Shown here piece by piece: positions 8,794 through 17,478 of a DNA stretch of 64,000 nt; positions within the stretch are counted from its first letter, which is position 1, and each line of letters opens with the position of its first letter. Under the pieces are notes generated by a model that saw only the letters and a program-made list of their open reading frames with translations, was not told where the DNA came from and did no database searches. Both the position numbers and the translations under genes were made by a program. Source of the stretch: Streptomyces sp. DH-12 (GTDB lineage Bacteria; Actinomycetota; Actinomycetes; Streptomycetales; Streptomycetaceae); contig NZ_PPFB01000001.1 in assembly GCF_002899455.1 (NCBI RefSeq), positions 3,254,501 through 3,318,500 on the forward strand. Direction: 5' to 3'.

Positions 8794-11700
8794 TCACATC
8801 ACCGCCCGAACTCCGAGTTGATCCAGTACATGCGCACAGGAGGGACACGGCGCCTTCGGTGTCCCGTGCACCGGATTGCCCTCCGCACGTACGTTCACGG
8901 CCGCCATCGTCCCGCCCCGGGGATCGACCCCTGCCTTCATGGCGTCCGACAACGCCTCGGCCTCGCCACACTTCGAGTGCGCGCCGCCGACCTCCGCCTT
9001 GATGTGCTCCGGAACCCGATCATAGGCAGCCTGTACGTCGGGGTGGAGGTCATGGTTGCCGCCCCCCTTGAGGCTGGCGCCGTCGAAGGGTGTGTCGTGC
9101 CCGGGCACCGACAGCCCCGCCGTGCTCGTGGGCCTGGTCTTCTTGCTGGCCCCCGGGCGCTGCTGTTCCATGTCGGCCCGGCGCCGGGCGGCACTACGGG
9201 CCACGTCCTCGCAGGAGGGCGCGAGCCCGAAGGGGTCGACCGCCGTGAAGGGGTTGGCGACGTAGGTGCGGGGGTTCGGCCCCGGCGCGAGACCCAACGG
9301 GTCCAGCGAGGCGTACCGGCCTGTCTCCGGGTCGTAGTGACGCTGGTAGTTGTAGTGGAAGGCCGTCTCGGGATCGTGGTACTGCCCCGGAAAGCGCAGG
9401 GGGCAGTACGCGTCGTCCGCGCGGCCGGGGCGGCCCAGAGGTGCCCCCCACACCGTGGTCCGTGACTGCCAGGCGATCTCTCCGGGTTCCGCGACCAGTT
9501 CGGTCGGGGTTCCGATCAGATCCGTGACGATGGAGTAGAACCTGTCGTCGACCCATTCCTGAGGCGCGTCCGGCGCAGGCACCCGTTCGATCTGTGTGAC
9601 AGGGCTGAAGCGGTCCTGTTCCCAGTCCCAGGTGACGCACCTGGGCTCCTCGCCGACCACCGTGGTGACCTGCTCGGCCAGGACGAACCCGTCCCAGACG
9701 AAGGTGGTCTCCTCCACCACGGTTCCGTCCGGGCCGTGCCGCCGTTTGGCGATGCGACGGCCGTACGGGTCATAGGCGTAGCTCCACTCGGTGCCGTCCG
9801 GAGTGGTCACCGCCACCAGGCGGTCCTGGCTGTCCCACGCGTACCGCCAGACGTCCGCCTTGCGGGAGAGTCGCTTCTTGCGCCTGGTGACGACCCGGCC
9901 CTGCCTGTCGTACTCGTAACCGATGTCCCCGACCCGACGCCGGCGTTCCGAGGAGGATCCGGGACCGGGTGCCGCCTGCGCGGGCGCCGCGAGTCGCCAC
10001 TCGCCCTCGGAGATGTTGCCCGCCGCGTCGTAGGCGTAGCTCTCCGACCAGTCCTGTGCCCGGACCCCGGTGACCCGTCCGCCGCCGTTGACGTCGATCA
10101 GGCGCTCGCCCAGGAGGAGATCGCTGATCGCGGCGACCGTGCCGTCCGGCAGATAGCGGTAGGCCCTGTGCTGAAGGCGCCGTGGCTCGTCCCGCTCGGG
10201 GGAACCGAACCCCCGTCCCACAGTGGCCAGGGTCTGCGTGCTCAGCCTGCCGGCGGCGTCCCAGGTCTGGCTCAGCGCGACACCGCCCACGCGCCGTTCT
10301 GTCTCACGTCCGGCTCCGTCGTAGGCGAACGTGACGCTTCTGCCGGCCGTCCGCAGCAGCACGGGACGGTCGCACCCGTCGTACTCCCAGACGCTCTCCG
10401 CACGGGACGGAGTCACACGGCTGACGCGCCTGCCCAGGACGTCGTAGGCCGAGCGCACGGTGGCACCGTTGCAGGTTTCGGCCAGGATCCGCCCGCGTGC
10501 GTCACGCTCGTACGTGAGCTCCGCCTCGGGGGCGACTACACGGAGTACCTGGCCGAGGGCGTCGTACTCGTAGCGCGTGACGCCTTCCGGTGTCCGCTGC
10601 TCCGTCACCTTCCCGAGATCGTTGCGGACGTAGTCGATGGACTCGCCCGCACCGTTGGTCTGCCCGACAAGGCGACCGACCTCGTCGAATCGGTAGGACT
10701 GGACGCGCCCGCCGAAGTCTCGCTCCCGGACCAGCCGCCCGGCTTCGTCGTAGAAGTACTCCCACGCGGAGCCCCGCTGGTTGGTCACCGAGGTCAGGCG
10801 CAGCTCACGGTCGTAGGAGAAGCGCACGCGCGAGCCGTCGGGATCGGTGCGCGCGAGCAGCACGCCGAACCCGCCGTACTCGAAGCGTGTCACCCGGCCC
10901 AGCGCGTCCGTGTGCTCGGTGAGGTTTCCCTCATCGTCGTACACACGACGTTCCGTGGCTCCGTCGGGCAGGCGGACCCCCAGCTGCCTGCCCTCCGGAC
11001 TCCAGTCGATCCGGGAGACCGATCCATCGGGATCGATCTGTTCGACGACCCGGCCGGTGGCGCCGCGTGTATAGCGTGTGACACCGCCTTCGGGGTCGAC
11101 GACTCTCAAGGGCAGGCCCGCCGCATCGGCGTCCAGCTCGGCGGTACGGCCGAGTGCGTCGACGACCGTGGTGAGGGCACCGTCGTCCCGGTACCGATAG
11201 CCGACACGGGCCCCCGCCGGATCGGTCTCCGCGATCAGGTTGCCGCGGTCGTCGTACTCCATCCGCCAGATGCGGCCGTCGGCCTGGACGACCATGGTGG
11301 GCTGGCCGAAAGCGTTGTTCTCGGCCGTCTCGCGGGTGCCGTCGGGCCGGACGACCGCAGTCGGAGCCCCCAGGTCGTCGTAGCTGTACCGGGTCGTCCG
11401 GCCGCGCGCGTCGGTGCGGGCCAGCAACCGGTCGTAGCGGTCCCACTCGGACCGGGTGGTGTTCCCGAGGGGATCGGTCACGGAGACGAGCTGGTACAGA
11501 CGGTTCCAGCGGTATGTCGTGGTACCGCCGAGTGCGTCCGTGTAGCGGGTCTCCCGCTTCTCCTCGTCGTAGGTGATGGTGCACCGCAGGAAACCGTCGG
11601 CGCCCTCGCCACCGACGCAGCGGTCGTGGTCGTCGTACGTGAAGCGGTACCAGAAGCCGTTGCGGTCGGTCCAGGAGGTGATGCGCGCGCGCTCGTCGTA

Positions 11701-13425
11701 GGTGAGATTCAGGGGCGTGCCGCTGGAGTTACGGATTTCGGTGAGGTGTCCCTCGGGGTTGTAGCCGAACCGCCTGAGCAGTGTCCCCTGGGGACCGGTT
11801 TCCGGGTCGCGCAGGCGCAGGGCCGTGACACGCGTTCCCTGCGTCTCCACGTCGATGTGCCGACCGCCGGAGTCGCGCACGGCCAGTGGCGTACCGTCGG
11901 CGTCCCGGTCGATGTCGATGCGGTAGCCGTTGCGGTCGGTCAACGCCACCAGGTGGAGCGTGAACGCTTCGTCGACCGCGGCCGGCCGCTTCGGGGCCGC
12001 GAAGAGACGGGTGATGCCGGTGAGCGGGTCGGTGATGCCCAGCGGGGCGTCGGGGCTCCCGTTCCAGTGCAACGGTCGCCGCGGCCCTTCGGCCGGCATC
12101 ACCGAGTCACCGGGCTTGGGCACCGGGTAGAGGAGGATCATGCCGTCCTCGGCGGCGTAGACCGCTCCTTGGTCGTCCAGCTCCAGACGTTCGTCGAGTG
12201 TGGACGCCCAGGACACTCCGAAGGAACGGCCCGCTCGGTATGTCGACAGGTGGGTGCGTCTGAGCGCCAGAGGGAGGAGCCCGGGGAGTTCCACGTCGGT
12301 CTCGGCCATGAACATCTCGCCGGAGACCATGTCGATGGGGTCGCCGTTCAGACAACGTGCCTTGGCCGGCTTCGACTTCGCCACGGCGTTGTCCGCCTCT
12401 TTACGCAGGCCTTTCTTCCCCAGCCCTTTCGCCATGTCCTTGAGCCCCGCCTTGCCGGCGGTCTTCAGGCCCTTGGCGAGTCCGCCGAGGGTGGTCAGTC
12501 CCTTCATTCCGGGGATGCAGTCCAGCGCGGCCAGTCCCACGTCCCATAGGGATGCCTGGCCTTTGCTGTATTTGTGGAGCGTGTCGGCGAGGACGACGAG
12601 GGCGGCGATGAGGACGATCGCGCCGAGGATCGGCCCGCCGATGATCATGGCGACGATGCCGACGACCGCCACCACGATCTTGCAGGCGGCCACGATGCTG
12701 TCCCAGTTGTCGGTGAACCAGTCGCCGATCTCCTCCCACCACGACCGGTTCTGGATCCCCGCGTCGGACGCCTCGTCGATCTTCGACTTCGCGTCCCGCG
12801 CCGCCTCCTCACGCATCTTCCGCGCGTCCGCGGCCATCTTCTTCGCCGCGGCGAGCGCGTCCTGCGCGTCGGAGACGTCCGACTGGGCTTTGTCCTGGGC
12901 GGACTTGGCGCTGCGCACGTCGCGGGTCGCGGCCCGCACCTTCGCCTCGTCCGGCTTGTCCGCATCCGACCTCGACCCCGTCGGGTCGTCCTTGTACTTG
13001 TCGGCCTCCCGCGTCGCCCGCCCCACCCACGACTCCGCCGACGCCAGCCTCGACTGCGCCGACGACAGATCCGCACGCGCCTCACGGGCCTTCGCCAGCG
13101 CCTTGTCCGCCAGCGCCTGCGCCCGCTCCAGCCTCGGCCAGTAGTCCGCGAGCGCGTCCCCGCACATCGCGTACGACTTCTCCAGCTTCCTCAGGTTCTT
13201 GGGAACGCCGGAGAACTCCTCCTTGAAGACGGTCGCCGACTTCCCCGCCCACTCCGCCAGCGTCCCCTCACCGGCCATCCCCTTGACCAGACGCAGCGCC
13301 TCGGAGACGTCGTCGGCGAAGTCGTGCAGGAACTTCGCGAGCCTGCGCACCCGCTCCGGGTCGCCGGGCGTCGGGTCCTTGTCCAGATCAAGGACATGCC
13401 AATCACTCGGCCGGTGACCCGCCAT
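8794..13425 (-). CDS. RHS-repeat polymorphic toxin with T7SS-like N-terminus and YwqJ-like deaminase C-terminus
   Basis: The product is 1543 aa. Residues 1-230 are helical, with a WAGKSATVFKEEF segment near residue 58 and long coiled-coil-like stretches, resembling WXG100/T7SS-targeted toxins. Residues about 245-285 form a hydrophobic hairpin. A DUF6531-type pre-RHS module starts near residue 360 (GDPIDMVSGEMFM). About 800 residues of YD/RHS repeats follow, and then the RHS core (FPGQYHDPETAFHYNYQRHY near 1344, DPLGL near 1375). The last 142 residues are the variable toxin. They contain HSKCGE (C1486, E1488) and PCPSC (C1527, C1530), the zinc pattern of deaminase folds, most like YwqJ-type toxins. 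Such toxins are often paired with SUKH proteins, as here. Secretion and target are inferred, not shown. Confidence 0.88.
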   Translation of the reverse strand: MAGHRPSDWHVLDLDKDPTPGDPERVRRLAKFLHDFADDVSEALRLVKGMAGEGTLAEWAGKSATVFKEEFSGVPKNLRKLEKSYAMCGDALADYWPRLERAQALADKALAKAREARADLSSAQSRLASAESWVGRATREADKYKDDPTGSRSDADKPDEAKVRAATRDVRSAKSAQDKAQSDVSDAQDALAAAKKMAADARKMREEAARDAKSKIDEASDAGIQNRSWWEEIGDWFTDNWDSIVAACKIVVAVVGIVAMIIGGPILGAIVLIAALVVLADTLHKYSKGQASLWDVGLAALDCIPGMKGLTTLGGLAKGLKTAGKAGLKDMAKGLGKKGLRKEADNAVAKSKPAKARCLNGDPIDMVSGEMFMAETDVELPGLLPLALRRTHLSTYRAGRSFGVSWASTLDERLELDDQGAVYAAEDGMILLYPVPKPGDSVMPAEGPRRPLHWNGSPDAPLGITDPLTGITRLFAAPKRPAAVDEAFTLHLVALTDRNGYRIDIDRDADGTPLAVRDSGGRHIDVETQGTRVTALRLRDPETGPQGTLLRRFGYNPEGHLTEIRNSSGTPLNLTYDERARITSWTDRNGFWYRFTYDDHDRCVGGEGADGFLRCTITYDEEKRETRYTDALGGTTTYRWNRLYQLVSVTDPLGNTTRSEWDRYDRLLARTDARGRTTRYSYDDLGAPTAVVRPDGTRETAENNAFGQPTMVVQADGRIWRMEYDDRGNLIAETDPAGARVGYRYRDDGALTTVVDALGRTAELDADAAGLPLRVVDPEGGVTRYTRGATGRVVEQIDPDGSVSRIDWSPEGRQLGVRLPDGATERRVYDDEGNLTEHTDALGRVTRFEYGGFGVLLARTDPDGSRVRFSYDRELRLTSVTNQRGSAWEYFYDEAGRLVRERDFGGRVQSYRFDEVGRLVGQTNGAGESIDYVRNDLGKVTEQRTPEGVTRYEYDALGQVLRVVAPEAELTYERDARGRILAETCNGATVRSAYDVLGRRVSRVTPSRAESVWEYDGCDRPVLLRTAGRSVTFAYDGAGRETERRVGGVALSQTWDAAGRLSTQTLATVGRGFGSPERDEPRRLQHRAYRYLPDGTVAAISDLLLGERLIDVNGGGRVTGVRAQDWSESYAYDAAGNISEGEWRLAAPAQAAPGPGSSSERRRRVGDIGYEYDRQGRVVTRRKKRLSRKADVWRYAWDSQDRLVAVTTPDGTEWSYAYDPYGRRIAKRRHGPDGTVVEETTFVWDGFVLAEQVTTVVGEEPRCVTWDWEQDRFSPVTQIERVPAPDAPQEWVDDRFYSIVTDLIGTPTELVAEPGEIAWQSRTTVWGAPLGRPGRADDAYCPLRFPGQYHDPETAFHYNYQRHYDPETGRYASLDPLGLAPGPNPRTYVANPFTAVDPFGLAPSCEDVARSAARRRADMEQQRPGASKKTRPTSTAGLSVPGHDTPFDGASLKGGGNHDLHPDVQAAYDRVPEHIKAEVGGAHSKCGEAEALSDAMKAGVDPRGGTMAAVNVRAEGNPVHGTPKAPCPSCAHVLDQLGVRAVM

Positions 13426-13471
13426 CCCGCAACCCCCGTCACGCGCACATCGTCAACGCTCGTATGCACAA

Positions 13472-14152
13472 GTGAACCTACACAGCACGGCAATTGGACG
13501 AAAAGCCCTGCCCGCTCCGCCTCAGGGACGTCTCCGTCGCAGGGTCCGCCAGGCATCCCCCACCGCGCCCAGTGATCGCAGCCTCCACGAAGTGCTCGTC
13601 CAGCACTGCCGGCTGCTCGGCCGTGACGCTCCCGCACCGGGGCCTGTCCTGCGCGAGGACGGGCGGCCCGGCCGGGTCGGTCTCATGCTGTCCCGCGCCG
13701 CACGGCACCGGAAGGGGGAGCGCCAGCACCTGGTCGTCGAGCTGAAACGCCCCGGCGTCGTTCTCGGCATGGCGGAGTTCAGCCAGATCAGCAGCTACGC
13801 GGAAGCGGTGATGTCCGACGACCGGTTCCGCGACCAGGCCGTGCCGTGGAATTTCCGGCTCGTCGGCAACGGCATGGACAACGCCCTGCGACAGCTGGCC
13901 CACCAGGCGGACCGCGTCCCCGGATGCGCGGTCTCCGCCCCCACCTTCCGCATCATGGTGAAGACGCGGGGAGAGATCATCGAGGACTGCCAGGAACGCC
14001 TGCGTTTCCACAGCGAGCAGCTGGAGTACCAGCCCTCCACCGAGCACGCCATGGACTACCTGGTCCGCCACCACGGCGACGCGGTGGCGGAGCCGGTCGG
14101 CGACGGGACGATTCCCGCGCCTCGGCACACCGGCGCCACCGTCACGCAGTGA
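13472..14152 (+). pseudogene. 5'-truncated remnant of a GHKL-ATPase-type protein with nuclease-like C-terminus
   Basis: From about codon 37 onward the frame looks like a real protein end. It has an LHEVLVQHCRLLG helix, RVGLMLSR, and then HLVVELKRPGVVLG, a PD-(D/E)xK-like V-x-E-x-K strand, followed by SQISSYAEAVMSDDRF and FRLVGN. I recall this tail from large actinobacterial ATP-binding (HSP90/MutL-like) proteins of about 700 residues. The preceding 36 codons look like noise, and no ATPase domain lies upstream, because the divergent RHS gene starts 46 bases away. An internal ATG at 13685 could still yield about 155 aa. The remnant was probably cut by the event that placed the RHS locus here. 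Confidence 0.6.
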
Positions 14153-14217
14153 GGCACGGGCATCACACAGAGGGGTGCGTGCGGGCCCCCAACGGCTGGT
14201 CCGTCACCGGCGCGGAA

Positions 14218-14251
14218 CACCCCACGCGAGGCTTCGGCTTCGCGTGGGGTG
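14218..14251. terminator. bidirectional terminator hairpin
   Basis: A 15-bp stem (CACCCCACGCGAGGC / GCTTCGCGTGGGGTG, one G-U pair) closes a TTCG tetraloop. It lies between the convergent ends of the truncated ATPase remnant and the DUF397 gene. Confidence 0.85.
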
Positions 14252-14265
14252 CGGCCGTCGAAAGG

Positions 14266-14454
14266 TCAGCTCTGTGACGCGTAGGTCACGAAGTCCGCCC
14301 ACGCCTCCGGGGTGAGCGCGAGCCGCGGGCCGGATGCGTTCTTGGAGTCGCGGACGTGGACGGTGGTGGGGGTGGGGGCGACTTCGATGCAGTCGCCGGG
14401 CTCGCCGCTGCTGCTGTAGCTGCTCTTGAACCAGTGGAGTTCCGCAGTGCTCAT
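14266..14454 (-). CDS. DUF397 domain small protein
   Basis: This 62-aa protein has the DUF397 pattern W(F)KSSYS, then GDCIEVA, VHVRDSK and LALTPEAWADFV. In Streptomyces such proteins are encoded beside WhiJ/DUF5753-type regulators and act with them in developmental control; the biochemical role is poorly known. Its ATG overlaps the upstream regulator's stop by four bases, so the two are co-translated. Confidence 0.92.
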   Translation of the reverse strand: MSTAELHWFKSSYSSSGEPGDCIEVAPTPTTVHVRDSKNASGPRLALTPEAWADFVTYASQS

Positions 14455-15296
14455 AGTCTCCCCAGCAATCGCTCGATGAAGGCCTGCGACTCCCTCGGCG
14501 TGAGAGCCTGCGCCCGGATCATGCCATAGCGCAATTCAAGGATCCGGAGGTCCTTGGGGCTAGACACCGGGCGGCCGTTGAACGCGCCGTCGGAACGTCC
14601 CACCGCCGTGCCGTCGGCGAACTTCAGCACCTCGATCAGGCCTTGCGATCCCGCGTGTTCCTGCCGATCGGTCGGCATGACCTGAAGCGTTACGTTCCTC
14701 AACTGCGCCACTTCCAGGATGTGTTCCAGCTGTCGGCGCAGCACCGTCTTCCCACCATAGGGGCGTTCGAGCGTCACTTGTTCCTGGACGAAGCTGAGCG
14801 TAGGGGCGACCTCCCTCCTGAGAACGGCCTGCCTCATCACACGGGCGGCGGTCTCCCGCTCGACAACGTCGTCGGTGAGCGCGGGCTGCGTCATCTCGAA
14901 CAACGTGCGCGCGTACTCCTCCGTCTGCAACAGCCCATGGATGTTGTGGTTGCTGTACAGCAGCATCTCCACCGACCGTTGCTCCAGCTCAGCCAGTTGC
15001 CGCACCTTCTTCGGATACCGCGCCTTGCGCATGTCCTCCATGAAGGCCCGCAGATGCCCCTGCGCCTTCAGGATCTGGTCCGCCCGGTCCAGGCACTCCG
15101 GGCGGGGGATGCGGGCCCCGCGTTCGATCTTGCGGATCATGTCCTCGCCGTACCCGAGGGCGTCCGCCAGCTCGGACACGCTCATCCCGGCGGACTCCCG
15201 GCAGACCCTGAGCAGACGGCCCACCGCCTGCACCACCGGCTCGATCTCGTCGCCCGGCTCGACGTCCCAGCCCGCCTCGTCGACACCCTCGTCCAC
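14451..15296 (-). CDS. XRE-family helix-turn-helix regulator with DUF5753 (WhiJ-like)
   Basis: The N-terminal HTH (SVSELADALGYGEDMIRKIERG) is followed by a DUF5753 domain of about 180 residues. That domain contains the typical RMRRQ-like segment (RVMRQAVLRRE), the PTLSFVQEQVTLERP-like strand and NVTLQVMP. The GTG at 15294-15296 is chosen because AAGGAGG stands 7 bases before it; a longer reading frame to 15395 would add a Cys-rich, unlikely N-terminus. It forms a trio with the DUF397 gene downstream and the divergent ATPase gene, the layout of whiJ-type loci that influence sporulation and antibiotic production in S. coelicolor. Its ligand is unknown. Confidence 0.9.
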   Translation of the reverse strand: MDEGVDEAGWDVEPGDEIEPVVQAVGRLLRVCRESAGMSVSELADALGYGEDMIRKIERGARIPRPECLDRADQILKAQGHLRAFMEDMRKARYPKKVRQLAELEQRSVEMLLYSNHNIHGLLQTEEYARTLFEMTQPALTDDVVERETAARVMRQAVLRREVAPTLSFVQEQVTLERPYGGKTVLRRQLEHILEVAQLRNVTLQVMPTDRQEHAGSQGLIEVLKFADGTAVGRSDGAFNGRPVSSPKDLRILELRYGMIRAQALTPRESQAFIERLLGRL

Positions 15297-15427
15297 GGCT
15301 GCTCCTCCTTCGGCGCGTACTCGTCGCCCGGGACAGCCGAGACAGCCGAGACAAAAGCCGGGACAGTGACGGTACGTGCGGGCGTTGTCACTCACCTACG
15401 GAAGCAGGGTCGGCCACGCTGAGTGAC

Positions 15428-15889
15428 GTGAATCAAGACGTGCGTGCCCCTGAAAACCACATCAGCCGCCCCGTCCTCAACTTCAGCCTCCAGCTGTCCT
15501 CCACGCCGCGCGGCGCCCGTCTCGCCCGGCTGCTCGCCACCGAGCAACTGCGCACATGGGGACTGCCATCTCACCCGGCGGAGCTCCTCGTCGGAGAGCT
15601 GGCGGCCAACGCCGTCACCCACGGCCGCGTCCCCGGCCGGGACTTCCGGCTGTTGCTGTACGTCGTCGGCGACACTCTCCGCATCGAGGTCACCGACACG
15701 CGCGGTGACCGGCTGCCGCGCCCGCAGCACTCCGCCGCCGAGGACGCCGAGTCCGGCCGCGGCCTGCTGCTCGTGGACGCCCTCGCCGACCGCTGGGGAG
15801 TCGTCCCCGGCCCGCCCCCGCGCAAGACCGTCTGGGCCGAGGTGGGGACCTGCTCCGCCGGGCAGCTACCCGCCCCGTCCCGGTGGTAG
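15428..15889 (+). CDS. RsbW-like ATP-binding anti-sigma-type protein
   Basis: The 153-aa protein has the GHKL N-box (LLVGELAANAVTHG, near residues 54-67), a degenerate G1 region (VTDTRGD) and a G2-like GRGLLLVDALADRWG. This is the HATPase_c_2 class that includes anti-sigma factors and many orphan streptomycete ATPases. It starts at GTG 15428. It is divergent from the WhiJ-like regulator across 131 bp and probably belongs to the same regulatory unit. No partner sigma factor is seen nearby. Confidence 0.85.
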   Translation: MNQDVRAPENHISRPVLNFSLQLSSTPRGARLARLLATEQLRTWGLPSHPAELLVGELAANAVTHGRVPGRDFRLLLYVVGDTLRIEVTDTRGDRLPRPQHSAAEDAESGRGLLLVDALADRWGVVPGPPPRKTVWAEVGTCSAGQLPAPSRW

Positions 15890-15902
15890 CGGACGGCGCG
15901 GC

Positions 15903-16230
15903 TCAGGGCAGCTCGGTCCACGTCCCCATCGTGGTCTCCAGCGTCCAGATGCGGACCTCGGCCCTCGCCCGGTCCGCGTACAGGCCCCGCTCGGAGACGA
16001 TGCTCAGGTCGCCGGTGCCCAGCTGCTGTCGTACGGCGTGCGGCACGTCCGACGATGGCGCCCATGCCTCTCGGGCCGTGCCCCGCCGCATTGGCCGGCA
16101 TCTGCTCGGTGCCGACCCGCGCGGCGTCGAGAACCGGCCCCGCTCCCCGGGCGAGGACGTGCCTGTCGGTGTCCCACCGCGCGGCGGCCTCGTCCAGCGG
16201 CCCGCCCGGCAACCGGTGGACCACGATCAC
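15903..16230 (-). pseudogene. small hypothetical gene interrupted by a frameshift
   Basis: A GTG at 16228-16230 overlaps the stop of the upstream gene by four bases (GTGA). It opens a frame VIVVHRLPGGPLDEAAARW that reads sensibly to about codon 50. It then continues as noise far into the opposite-strand ATPase gene. A second frame, one base over, reads EAWAPSSDVPHAVRQQLG to TWTELP and stops at 15903, just before the convergent gene ends. Joining the two frames near the C-run at 16081-16084 would give about 108 aa. Either the gene is broken or one base is wrong in the assembly. I do not recognise the family. Confidence 0.55.
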
Positions 16231-16919
16231 GGTCGGTCCACGAACCGGAACGTCGACGTGATCGCGTCGAAGATGTCGAAGAAGGACTCCGCCAGGTCCA
16301 GGACCTGGCTGCTGCCCGCGACCAGGGCGACCTTGCCCTCCTGCCCCGGCACCGGGATGAACGTCTGCATCAGCACCGCCCGGATCGTGCGGCCGAGCTC
16401 GTCGCCCGGTACCGGCACGTCCTCGATGCCGTACGTCCGGGCCGCCGGGCCGACGCCCGGGATGTCGACCGTCGTCACCTTGCGCCAGGAGTCGCCCTCC
16501 CGCTTCGCCTCCTTGACCGCGAGCTGGGCGGCGATCGCCTCCGGGTCGGTGGGGAGCGGGTCGCCCTTGCCGGTGCGGCCGCCGACCAGCGACACCGTCA
16601 CCGAGCCGGTGATCGGGGTGTCGCCCCCGAAGCTCTCCGCCATGCACCCGCAGTACAGGGCGCCGGACTTCCAGGCGTCCGCCGCCGCCTTGCGCAGGAA
16701 GGAGACGAACGTGTCACGGTGCGGGGCGAGTTCGGGGTGCGCGCGCAGGCGCTCGGTCACCATGCGGTGGATCGAGTCGTCCCGCGACTCCGGCCGTACG
16801 TCGAACTCCCACCAGGACTCCGGCACCTTGATCCGGAAACCGCCCCGCTCGACGGTCAGCGCTTCCATGTATCGGGCCATGACGCCGGCGTCCCCCTTCA
16901 GTCGATGACGTTCCGACAT
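16227..16919 (-). CDS. hypothetical protein, unrecognised family
   Basis: The product is up to 230 aa, soluble in appearance, with no signal peptide or membrane segment. Visible elements are GGFRIKVPESWWEFDVRPE near residue 26 and SFLRKAAADAWKSGALYCG near residue 92. The start is uncertain: ATG at 16919, 16880 and 16868 are in frame, and a GGGGGA stretch precedes the second. It overlaps the following small gene by four bases, so the two form an operon. I cannot assign a function. Confidence 0.7.
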   Translation of the reverse strand: MSERHRLKGDAGVMARYMEALTVERGGFRIKVPESWWEFDVRPESRDDSIHRMVTERLRAHPELAPHRDTFVSFLRKAAADAWKSGALYCGCMAESFGGDTPITGSVTVSLVGGRTGKGDPLPTDPEAIAAQLAVKEAKREGDSWRKVTTVDIPGVGPAARTYGIEDVPVPGDELGRTIRAVLMQTFIPVPGQEGKVALVAGSSQVLDLAESFFDIFDAITSTFRFVDRP

Positions 16920-16937
16920 CGTGCCATCGCACCGGGC

Positions 16938-16962
16938 CCGGGCGGGCCCCGGGCCCGCCCGG
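16938..16962 (-). terminator. terminator after cupin gene
   Basis: Perfect 11-bp arms (CCGGGCGGGCC / GGCCCGCCCGG) with a 3-base loop lie 57-81 bases beyond the cupin stop, between it and the downstream gene. Confidence 0.65.
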
Positions 16963-17018
16963 CCGTCACACGGCGAACGCCGCTGCCAGGGCGCGCTCGT
17001 ACGCGCGTCCGGCCGCCG

Positions 17019-17351
17019 TCAGCCCTTCTTGGCGACCGTCAGCAGCACCGCCGCGTCCTCCAGCGCCTCCAGGCCGTGGCGGGCGTCGGGGATGACGAGG
17101 AGATCGCCGGTACGGCCCTCCCGGTCCGCGTCGCCGCCGGTCAGGCGGACGCGGCCGCGCAGGACGAGCAGGGTGGCCTCGCCGGGGCTGTCGTGCTCCG
17201 CGAGGCTCGTGCCGGCGGTCAGCGCCAGCAGGGTCTGGCGCAGGGTGTGCTCGTGGCCGCCGTGGACGGTGGTGGCGCTGCGGCCGCTGGAGGCGGTGGC
17301 GGCCTGTTCCAGGTGGGTGCGGACGAGGGCGTCGAGCGAAAGCTTCTGCAT
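17019..17351 (-). CDS. cupin-domain protein
   Basis: A single cupin barrel of 110 aa. Motif 1-like HGGHEHTLRQTLLAL and AEHDSPGEATLLVLRGRV, then a motif 2-like GDLLVIPDARHGLEAL. The metal-ligand histidines are partly present. Small stand-alone cupins often bind a metal or small ligand and may be sensors or dioxygenase-like enzymes; nothing here decides which. ATG at 17349-17351. Divergent from the DUF2071 gene, with a 20-bp palindrome between. Confidence 0.8.
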   Translation of the reverse strand: MQKLSLDALVRTHLEQAATASSGRSATTVHGGHEHTLRQTLLALTAGTSLAEHDSPGEATLLVLRGRVRLTGGDADREGRTGDLLVIPDARHGLEALEDAAVLLTVAKKG

Positions 17352-17418
17352 ACCGTCCAGGGTCGCCGAGCCCTGCGGGCGGTGGCAGGGCCATGTGGGG
17401 TACGCCGACGGGGCACAC

Positions 17419-17454
17419 GCCCGCACGGGCGGGCGTACGGCCGTACGGCCGTAC
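17419..17454. promoter_or_regulatory. palindrome cluster in divergent promoter region
   Basis: GTACGGCCGT-ACGGCCGTAC (17435-17454) is a perfect 20-bp palindrome. It directly abuts a second inverted repeat, GCCCGC-ACGG-GCGGGC (17419-17434). The position between two divergent genes suggests an operator. No DNA-binding protein is encoded next to it. Confidence 0.5.
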
Positions 17455-17478
17455 CGCGCCCTCCGCGATACTGGCGCC

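Noticed and set aside
6521..8821. 766-codon frame running through rplC, the rpsJ leader and the SUKH gene
   Set aside because: It crosses three well-supported minus-strand features; shadow frame.
9736..12549. 937-codon frame antisense to the RHS gene
   Set aside because: Mirror of the repeated YD sequence; no protein family pattern and no start signal.
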